NCBI GenBank assembly: GCA_964417895.1
Contig: CAYQJS010000002.1
Location: 161,963 to 225,962 of the forward strand
From: CAYQJS01 sp964417895
Lineage (GTDB): Bacteria; Chloroflexota; UBA6077; SHYK01
Direction of reading: 5' to 3'
Length of the DNA stretch: 64,000 bases
Shown piece by piece: positions 57,925 through 64,000 of the stretch (position 1 is the stretch's first letter; every line of letters begins with the position of its first letter). The notes under the pieces are model-generated. The model had not been told where the DNA came from and did no database searches. It saw nothing but the letters and a program-made list of their open reading frames with translations. A program made the position numbers and the translations under genes.

Positions 57925-58963
57925 GAATCATCCCCGGTGTGCCGGCAACCAGCTCGCCGATCGGTGCGGCGCAGTGCGTCCCAGCGGCAGAAAGCGCCCG
58001 AACCAGCTCGTCCACTCGCTCCGGAGGCGTGGCGATGAGGAGGCCGCCGGAGGTCTGCGCGTCCACGAGCGCCACTCGGACCGCGGCCGAGACGCCGTCG
58101 GCGTACTCGACGCACGGATCGAGGCACTCTTTGTTGTTCCACGTGCCGCCGGGGACCACGCCCTCATCGATCAGCTCGAGCACGCGGGGGAGGATGGGCA
58201 CGGCGCCCGCACGGATCACGGCCCCCAGTTTGCTGGCCGTTGCCATCTCGCAGAGGTGGCCCAGCAGGCCGAACCCGGTGATGTCGGTGCAGGCGTGAAC
58301 CCCCACAGCCAGCATGGCGTCGGCAGCCCCTCGATTGAGGCCAGCCATGACGTCGACGACCTGGCTGATCGCCTCTTCACTCAACAGTTCCCGCTTGATG
58401 GCGGTGGAGAGGACACCCGAGCCGAGCGGCTTCGTCAGGACCAGTACGTCGCCCGCCTGGCCGCCAGCGTTGGTGACGACCCGTTGGGGGTGGACCAGCC
58501 CCACCACGGCGTAGCCGGACTTGGGCTCCGGGTCGTCGACGGTATGGCCGCCGATAACGTCGACACCCGCCTCCCGCGCCTTCTCCGCGCCGCCCCGCAA
58601 GATCTCGGTCAGCACGTCCCACGGGAGCTTGCCCCGCGGGAAACCGACGAAGCTCAGCATCGCCGCCGGCTTGGCCCCCATCGCATAGATATCGGACAGG
58701 GAGTTCGCCGCCGCGATGGCGCCAAAGGTGTAGGGGTCATCGACGACGGGGGTGAACACGTCGATGGTGAGCGCCAATGCGATGTCGTCAGTCAGACGAT
58801 AGATTGCGGCATCATCCTTGGTTTCGAACGCCACCAGGACGTTGGGATCGATGGGAAGCGGAAGGCCGCCCAGCACCTGGGCGAGATCGGCCGCGCCGAT
58901 CTTCGACGCTCAGCCTGCGCAGTGCGACAGACTCGTGAGACGCACGATATCCTGACGGGTCAC
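57911..58963 (-). CDS. selD: Selenide, water dikinase, selenocysteine-containing
   Basis: The true start is GTG 58963 behind a perfect AAGGAGGG; the product reads MTRQDIVRLTSLSHCAG-U-ASKIGAAD, with UGA (58912-58910) at codon 18, exactly where SelD has its catalytic Cys or Sec (GC-x-x-K pattern). Reading UGA as Sec gives 350 residues. The rest is canonical: DDAAIYRLTDDIALALTIDV, PWDVLTEILRGGAEKAREAG with VDVIGGHTVDDPE, KPLGSGVLSTAIKRE, ITGFGLLGHLCEMA and VDAQTSGGLLIATP. It makes selenophosphate from selenide and ATP for Sec-tRNA. Starting after the UGA (for example near 58876) would lose the active site. Confidence 0.93.
58885..58901 (-). promoter_or_regulatory. Candidate bacterial SECIS hairpin behind the selD UGA
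   Basis: On the minus strand GATCGGC pairs perfectly with GCCGATC around the loop GCG. The stem starts 9 bases after UGA and the apical loop is 16-18 bases after it, containing G. This fits the position rules for bacterial SECIS elements bound by SelB. The stem is shorter than in model fdhF elements. Confidence 0.6.
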
Positions 58964-58977
58964 CGGCCCTCCTTCCC

Positions 58978-59009
58978 CAATTGCGGATTGCGGATTGCGG
59001 ATTGCGGAA
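58978..59009. repeat. Short tandem repeat GGATTGC
   Basis: Four near-consecutive 7-base units (ATTGCGG/GGATTGC) upstream of selD on the minus strand. Copies of such units are common slippage-prone intergenic repeats. Confidence 0.85.
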
Positions 59010-59066
59010 TAGACTTCATGCCCCGGCGGGTCCAATTTGGCAATGAAAGATTACCCCCCACCCCAA

Positions 59067-59090
59067 CCCTCCCCCGCAAGGGGGGAGGGG
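59067..59090. repeat. REP-like palindrome copy E
   Basis: CCCTCCCCC (59067-59075), loop GCAA, GGGGGGAGGG. Located just beyond the 3' end of the lipid-kinase gene, where it may act as a transcript end hairpin. Confidence 0.85.
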
Positions 59091-59099
59091 GCATTCCCC

Positions 59100-60011
59100 T
59101 CAGGGCGCTGGAACCAGGATACGGATAGCTCCTGGAAGGATACGGAACTCGGCGCCACCTGCGCCCACGACCTCACCGTCCAGCTCGATGAGTGGCCGAT
59201 CGTCCGACTCGATGCGCACGGTTCGGGCGCGGGCGTGGCGCACCCGCCGGTGCGACAGGTGATGGCCCGTGTATACCCGGGGGAGATTGCGGAGCAGCTC
59301 TCCGCGGTCCATCGCGCCGACGGTGACCACATCCAGGAGGCCGTCGTCCATCCTCGCCTGTGGGGCGATGCGCGGGTATGGACCGAGCGCGGCAATGACG
59401 CTCACGGCCTCGATGGCCTCGGGTTCGCCTCCATCCACGGACATGCAGCCGCGCCAGGAGCGGGGATCGCCGAGGGCTCCAACCTTGGCCAGGAAGAACC
59501 GGCCCAGCGCGCCGGCCCATTTCAGGCGCATGCCCGCCGCGGCGACGCGACCCCCCATCCCAACGTCGGCGTTATTAAGGAAGTAGCGCACGGCCGGCTG
59601 TCCCGGCCCCCCTGCGAACGTTGCCACGCCAACGTCGACGGCGACGGGCTGCCCGCCGACGAGCAGCCCGAGAGCGCTGAGGCCACCCGGTATCCCCAGG
59701 CCTCGCGCGATAACCGACGAGCTCCCTGCCGGTATCAGCGCGAGCGAGGCCTCGGGACAAAGGGGCTCACCGTCGAGGAAGAAGCCGTTGACGACCTCGT
59801 GGACGGTCCCATCGTCTCCCACCGCCACGATGGTCCGAGCGCCGGCGCGCAGCGCCTGCCTTGCGAAGCTGGCGCCGGTCAGCGGGCCCTGGGTCCATTC
59901 GAATTCGAAGCTGAGGCCGAGGCGCCGGAGCTCGGCTACGACGGCCGGCCACAGGCGGGCCGCTCGTGCAGCGCCCGCCCCCGCATCGACGATAAAGAAC
60001 AGGGGGCTCAC
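59100..60011 (-). CDS. Diacylglycerol/sphingosine-kinase-like lipid kinase (YegS/DagK family)
   Basis: 303 residues from GTG 60011, the usual family length; the frame is open further upstream but without homologous sense. MSPLFFIVDAGAGAARAARL is the N-terminal strand (normally VNPxAGxG). The nucleotide motif is IVAVGDDGTVHEVVNGFFLD (G65-D-D-G-T69; GGDGT in most members), then LALIPAGSSSVIARGLGIPG (GTxND-type loop altered to GSSSV) and RMDDGLLDVVTVGAMDRGEL. It would phosphorylate a lipid headgroup at the inner membrane face. The altered motifs leave activity slightly uncertain. Confidence 0.88.
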   Translation of the reverse strand: MSPLFFIVDAGAGAARAARLWPAVVAELRRLGLSFEFEWTQGPLTGASFARQALRAGARTIVAVGDDGTVHEVVNGFFLDGEPLCPEASLALIPAGSSSVIARGLGIPGGLSALGLLVGGQPVAVDVGVATFAGGPGQPAVRYFLNNADVGMGGRVAAAGMRLKWAGALGRFFLAKVGALGDPRSWRGCMSVDGGEPEAIEAVSVIAALGPYPRIAPQARMDDGLLDVVTVGAMDRGELLRNLPRVYTGHHLSHRRVRHARARTVRIESDDRPLIELDGEVVGAGGAEFRILPGAIRILVPAP

Positions 60012-60163
60012 CCTATGATGATAGTTGACGCTGTCCGCGCGCCCACCTTCATCTGCCGGAGCTGGCGATAGATGGCAATACGCGTCGCGCTTGTAACAAA
60101 CCGCCGGCACGCGCGTATAGGTAGGACAGAAAGATGACTGCCGGCGGAGCGCGCTAGTGGGGG

Positions 60164-60192
60164 TTGACGCGCGGCCGTTGACGGTGCATACT
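60164..60192 (+). promoter_or_regulatory. Sigma-70-type promoter
   Basis: -35 TTGACG (60164-60169), 17-base spacer, -10 CATACT (60187-60192), ending 30 bases upstream of the start codon at 60223. Good match to the housekeeping consensus and correctly placed for the secreted Calx-beta protein. Confidence 0.6.
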
Positions 60193-60222
60193 GGAAGAAC
60201 ATACCTATGGAGGATCCACCAG

Positions 60223-62799
60223 ATGACGGCACAACGTTCGACGCGTCGGAGCGCACTGCCCATCCTGCTGATTTTGACCCTGTCGTTGCTACCCATTAGT
60301 CCTGCGGTCGCCATCAGTCCGGCGCTCGCCCAGGATTTCACGGCCACCGGGTGCGCCGGTTTCGTCTACGTCGATAACCCTGGGGTGTTCAGTGGTGAAC
60401 AGCCCCTCACCGGCTGGGCCGTCGACCTCAACGCGACTGGCTTAACACCCGGCGTAGACCTGATCGAGGTCTACCTGGGCGAATGGCCCGTCGCCTGGGA
60501 CTTTGTTGGCTACCCACGGACAGACGCGGACGAATACGCGGGCCGCCCCGACTTGTGGGCCGGCTTCGAGATCTGGATCAACTTCGACGCGCTGCCGGCG
60601 GGGAACCAGACCTTCTCCGTTTGGGCCCGCACCGAGTGTGAGTGGGTGGAGGCCCAGGTGATTCTGGCCGTCGCTCCGTCGACCCCGCCCGTGGTGTCTC
60701 CCCCGCCGCCCCTGCCCCCCTTCGTGGCTCCTCCTCCGCCGCCCCCCGCTGCGCCCGTGGTGGCCCTCAGCATCAGCGACGAGCGGCGCAGCGTTGGCAC
60801 CTCATCAAGCTACTCCAGCGGTTACGGTTCGACGTGCGTCTCGCGGGATCAATATGGGAACTGCCTCTCCTATGGCGGCAGCGGAATCTACGGCGGTTCG
60901 ACGTGCGTCTCGCGCGACATCTATGGGAACTGCAGCGGCGGCGGAATCTACGGCGGTTCGACGTGCATCTCGCGGGATCAATACGGGAACTGCCTCTCCT
61001 ATGACAGCGGCGGAATCTATGGCGGTTCGTCGTGCGTCTCGCGGGATATCTATGGGAACTGCAGTGGCGGCGGCTACTACGGGGGAAGCACGGCGTCCCA
61101 GACCAGCTTCAACTTCAACGTCACGCTCTCGGGCGCGAGTACCCAGATCGTCTCGGTCTACTACGCCACGGCGGACGGGTCTGCCATACAGGGGACGGAC
61201 TACACCGCCGCGAACGGCACGCTCAGTTTCTCGCCCGGCGAGATGTCCAAGACCATCACGGTCCAGGTTTACGGCCAAGCCTATGGTGGGGAGAGGAACT
61301 TCTACGTCAACCTCAGCAGCCCAGTCAACGCATCGATCTCCGACGGCCAAGGGCTCGGCACCCTCGTCGGCAGCAGCTCCACTAGCGGCTACTACGGCGG
61401 CGGGGCCGGCTACTACGGGGGCTACTACGGCGGCGGAATCGGCAACTGCGGATTCGGGCTCATCTGGGACGGCTTCACCTGCGTGGCGAGCGGCACCGGC
61501 ACGACGAGCGGCACGTCGGTAGTCGTGAATGCCACGGGGACCGTCACTCTGACCTGGTCGACAATCACGGGAGCGAGCGGCTACCAGGTCTACGTCGGTT
61601 CAGGCAGCGTGTGCAACAATTTCACCGCGTTGGGGGCTGCGCTCGCCTCGACCACGACCACCACGACCATCTCCCTTACCGGCACTTACTGCATCCAGGT
61701 GAGGGACACGCTGTCCAGCACGCAGGCGTTCGTCACGGCGACGACGGGCACGGGAGTCGGCGGCTCGATCTCGATCAATGATGCGACGTGCGCAGCGGGC
61801 AGCGCCTGCACCTTCACGGTGACCCAGACGGGCGGCACAACCACCGCTACCGTGTCGTACCAGACGGTAAACGACGTGGCGCAAGGCACCGGCGCCTGCC
61901 CGTCACCGGCCAGCGCCGGCCAGGACTTCGTAGTCTCAAGCGGGACTGTGATCGTGGCCGCGAGCGGTACCGCCACGATCCTTATTACGACGTGCGCCAA
62001 CGAGGGTACAGAGACTAGCGAGGCCTTCAGCGTCAATCTCACCGGCACGACGGCTGGGACCATCGTGGACGGCTCCGGAGCGGGCACGATCACCGCGGCC
62101 GGACCTACGCCGACACCCACACCGCCAGCGGTGGGCTCGATCTCGATCAGCAATGCCTCGTGCACGTCGGGAAGTCCCTGCACCTTCACGGTGACCCAGA
62201 CAGGCGGCACAATCACTGCGGTCGTGAACTACAGCACCGTGAACGGCACGGCGACCGCCAGCCCCTGTCCGGCAGGAGACTACGAAGCTGCCTCTGCCAC
62301 GGTGAGCGTGACCGCCAACGGCGGCACTGCCCCCATCGCGATCACCACGTGCCCCAACTCGAACGGCGAGCCACAAGAGTTCTTCAGTGTCAGTCTATCC
62401 GGCACGAATGCCGCTTGGACCATCACGAGTGGCGTGGGGACGGGGACGATAGCAGAGACCCCTGGCCTCGGCGTGATTTCCATCAATAACGCGCCGTGCT
62501 CAGCCGGATCCCCGTGCGTCTTTACGGTGTCGCGGAGCGGCGGCATCGGATCCGTCAATGTGAACTACTCGACGGGAGGCGGCACGGCAACCGGCGGTGC
62601 CTCCTGCGCCGGCGCTGTGGACTACATAACCGTGCCCCCCCAGACCATCCCAGTACTCGCCAACAGTACCAGCATGGTCTCGATTACGACATGCGCCAAC
62701 CTGCTGGGCGACCCGGCGGAGACCTTCAACGTCACCCTCAGCAGCCCCACGGGTGGAGCGACCTTGGGGATAAATCCGGGCGTGGGGACGATCCTCTAG
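60223..62799 (+). CDS. Secreted multidomain protein with Cys-rich repeats and Calx-beta domains
   Basis: 858 residues from ATG 60223 (GGAGG nine bases upstream). Signal peptide ends near ISPALAQD. N-terminal domain about 40-150 (TGCAGFVYVDNPGVFSGEQP, LTGWAVDLNATG), a Pro-rich linker 150-185, four Cys-rich units 203-289, and a Calx-beta domain about 290-385 (YYATADGSAIQGTDYTAANG, TLSFSPGEMSKTITVQV). Then a Gly/Tyr stretch (SGYYGGGAGYYGGYYGGG), an Fn3-like segment, and three more Calx-beta domains (each with SISINDATC/SISISNASC and CTFTVTQTGG). Such modules bind calcium and mediate adhesion. No anchor or sorting signal is seen at the C-terminus. A tandem paralogue follows. Confidence 0.88.
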   Translation: MTAQRSTRRSALPILLILTLSLLPISPAVAISPALAQDFTATGCAGFVYVDNPGVFSGEQPLTGWAVDLNATGLTPGVDLIEVYLGEWPVAWDFVGYPRTDADEYAGRPDLWAGFEIWINFDALPAGNQTFSVWARTECEWVEAQVILAVAPSTPPVVSPPPPLPPFVAPPPPPPAAPVVALSISDERRSVGTSSSYSSGYGSTCVSRDQYGNCLSYGGSGIYGGSTCVSRDIYGNCSGGGIYGGSTCISRDQYGNCLSYDSGGIYGGSSCVSRDIYGNCSGGGYYGGSTASQTSFNFNVTLSGASTQIVSVYYATADGSAIQGTDYTAANGTLSFSPGEMSKTITVQVYGQAYGGERNFYVNLSSPVNASISDGQGLGTLVGSSSTSGYYGGGAGYYGGYYGGGIGNCGFGLIWDGFTCVASGTGTTSGTSVVVNATGTVTLTWSTITGASGYQVYVGSGSVCNNFTALGAALASTTTTTTISLTGTYCIQVRDTLSSTQAFVTATTGTGVGGSISINDATCAAGSACTFTVTQTGGTTTATVSYQTVNDVAQGTGACPSPASAGQDFVVSSGTVIVAASGTATILITTCANEGTETSEAFSVNLTGTTAGTIVDGSGAGTITAAGPTPTPTPPAVGSISISNASCTSGSPCTFTVTQTGGTITAVVNYSTVNGTATASPCPAGDYEAASATVSVTANGGTAPIAITTCPNSNGEPQEFFSVSLSGTNAAWTITSGVGTGTIAETPGLGVISINNAPCSAGSPCVFTVSRSGGIGSVNVNYSTGGGTATGGASCAGAVDYITVPPQTIPVLANSTSMVSITTCANLLGDPAETFNVTLSSPTGGATLGINPGVGTIL
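60829..61090 (+). repeat. Four in-frame repeats encoding CVSRDxYGNC units
   Basis: Each unit encodes STC-V/I-SRD-Q/I-YGNC followed by LSY or SGG and GGIYGG, alternating between a 20- and a 23-residue version. The DNA units are about 60-69 bases and nearly identical, indicating recent expansion. Each holds two Cys eight residues apart. Confidence 0.9.
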
Positions 62800-62824
62800 C
62801 CTCGACAAGCATAGGACGGCGGTT

Positions 62825-62863
62825 CGAGGGCTGCCGAGCGATGCTCGGCAGCCCTCGTTTCTT
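62825..62863 (+). terminator. Strong Rho-independent terminator
   Basis: A perfect 15-bp stem (CGAGGGCTGCCGAGC at 62825-62839 and its complement at 62843-62857) with a GAT loop, followed by TTTCTT. It lies 26 bases after the stop of the secreted protein gene. Confidence 0.9.
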
Positions 62864-63421
62864 GTTCGCCCAGGAGGATCATCGTCGCGGCGGCCATCAC
62901 CGTTGGAGGAAAGCTGGCCTCCGTCAAACAACCCATCACGATGTTTGACGCTCGGCTGAGGCTCCTGCACGCGTCTTCATTGCGCAAAGCTGCGGACTGA
63001 CGACACTCGCTGGCAACGCGCCCAGAAAGTGGGCGATCAGCGCCCTTGCTCGGAGCCCTACGCCCGGTAGTCAGCACGGCTCATGTTCGCCTACTACCGC
63101 CCAATCCACGATTATGAGAGACAGAGAGCGCTTTGATGGCATCCGTCCGGTCGCGTTGCAACGCGAATGAGGGCCCGTGGATTTGCGACGCATTGACAGG
63201 AGACTGGCTACGATGGGATACTGGCCCGAAACGGCGCGCCCGGCTCGAAGTTTCTGTGCGCCGCCAGCAGTTTCCTGCTCCTCCGCGGGCCGCGCGGAGA
63301 GAGGAAGGACTCTGCAGCGCCTCGGGAGGGGCTGCCGTAGCCCCTCGGAAGTCAGCCGTCACAACGACGGTCGAATTGACGTTATTTCCTCGGTGAGGAC
63401 AAGCATAGGAGGACCCCTCAG
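62864..63421. other. Spacer between the two secreted-protein genes
   Basis: About 560 bases without a convincing gene. It holds a smaller hairpin at 63326-63346 (GAGGGGCT, loop GCCGT, AGCCCCTC) and a TTGACG at 63376-63381 that could be a -35 box for the next gene, though no matching -10 is clear. AGGAGG precedes the start at 63422. Confidence 0.45.
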
Positions 63422-64000
63422 ATGATCGCGCAACGCTCCACCCGCCGAAGCGCCCTGCCCATCCTGCTGATCCTGGCTCTATCCTTGCTCCCCGTAAGCC
63501 CCGCTCTGGCCGACGACGAGTCGTCGTTGGCCCCCGCGGGGGTCGCGCAGGAGCCCGCTTCTGCGGAGGCCGTGTTCCAGGCAGCGCAAGCCACCGGCTG
63601 CGCGGGCGTGGTGCAGATCGATACGTTCGGGACTGTGCGCGGAAAGCAGCCGCTCACCGGCTGGGCCGTCGACAACAGTGAGACCGGCATGACGGCCGGC
63701 GTCGACGTGGTCGAAGTCTTGCGGGGCGATGTGCGCGTCGGCTCCGGGTCTATCGGCGTGGCACGGCCCGACGTGGACGCCTACCTGCGCCGCACGGAGT
63801 TGCGGGCCGGCTACGCCATCGAGGTCGATTGGGCCAGGGAGCCGCGCGGGATGCAGACCTACACTGTGCGCGCGCGAACCAACTGCGGCTGGGCAGAGGC
63901 CCGGGTCACCCTTGACGTAGACCCGGCCCCGCCAGTGGCCCTCAGCATCAGCGACGAGCGGCGCAGCGTGGGAAGCGGCTACTACGGCGGCGGCTACTAC
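63422..64000 (+). CDS. Second secreted protein, paralogue of 60223-62799, cut by the window end
   Basis: 193 codons visible from ATG 63422. Signal peptide IAQRSTRRSALPILLILALS, nearly identical to the upstream paralogue (TAQRSTRRSALPILLILTLS). The N-terminal domain matches (ATGCAGVVQIDTFGTVRGKQ, PLTGWAVDNSETGMTAGVDV) and is followed by VALSISDERRSVGSGYYGGG, where the DNA is identical to the upstream gene over more than 30 bases. It has no Pro-rich run of comparable length. The rest, presumably Cys repeats and Calx-beta domains, lies outside the window. Confidence 0.9.
   Translation, partial: MIAQRSTRRSALPILLILALSLLPVSPALADDESSLAPAGVAQEPASAEAVFQAAQATGCAGVVQIDTFGTVRGKQPLTGWAVDNSETGMTAGVDVVEVLRGDVRVGSGSIGVARPDVDAYLRRTELRAGYAIEVDWAREPRGMQTYTVRARTNCGWAEARVTLDVDPAPPVALSISDERRSVGSGYYGGGYY

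Overview
The window is bacterial, GC-rich (roughly 60-65 %) chromosomal DNA. Taxonomy is an inference. Orphan family-5 solute-binding lipoproteins, COG2159 amidohydrolases, a MmgE/PrpD protein, frequent GTG/TTG starts and a tRNA gene without encoded CCA fit a Chloroflexota (or Rokubacteria/Tectomicrobia-like) soil or sediment bacterium best. No rRNA or ribosomal marker is present to settle it. The organism probably inserts selenocysteine: its selD gene carries an in-frame TGA at the catalytic position with a hairpin directly behind it.

Region 1 (1-22 kb) is a decayed accessory region. It starts with a tandem isochorismatase-fold gene cut by the window edge. It holds intact single genes (SRPBCC protein, secreted lipocalin-like protein, one solute-binding lipoprotein, VOC protein, ArsC-like protein, UbiE-like methyltransferase, PurM, RibD/DHFR-like protein, DUF1801 protein). 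Between them lie many broken genes: a HEPN/zinc-ribbon gene, a type IIG/ISP-like restriction-modification gene with at least three frameshifts, a membrane-anchored protein, an IS3-family fragment, an IS21-family remnant, and short relics of a binding protein and a PRC-barrel gene. A 3' half of a tRNA-Arg(CCU) gene at 13.0 kb looks like an attachment-site scar.

Region 2 (22-46.7 kb) is an intact uptake/catabolism island. Six family-5 solute-binding lipoproteins (seven in the window) are interleaved with five amidohydrolase_2 proteins, a bicupin dioxygenase-like protein, a two-domain VOC protein, a type-2 periplasmic-binding-fold protein without signal peptide, a MmgE/PrpD protein, an alpha/beta hydrolase with a cysteine nucleophile and an OsmC-like protein. 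There is no ABC permease, ATPase or regulator among them. The binding protein + OsmC pair occurs twice, the second OsmC copy being a relic. A tRNA-Asn gene lies near the right end.

Region 3 (47-55 kb, minus strand) encodes a branched-chain-type binding lipoprotein, a two-helix HAMP sensor lacking any known output domain, a MinD/ParA-like ATPase and an APC-type permease with large soluble extensions. Upstream is a universal-stress-protein/ABC1-kinase fusion. This looks like an envelope-signalling set with an unidentified output.

Region 4 (55-64 kb) has a class III nucleotide cyclase, a DUF559 nuclease gene bracketed by perfect 39-bp inverted copies of a REP-like palindrome (the most interesting structure in the window), a small unknown protein, selD, a YegS-like lipid kinase, and two tandem paralogous secreted proteins with Cys-rich repeats and Calx-beta domains, the second cut by the window end. 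Copies of the G/C-rich palindrome also occur at 49.5, 57.1 and 59.1 kb and supply the stop codons of neighbouring genes.
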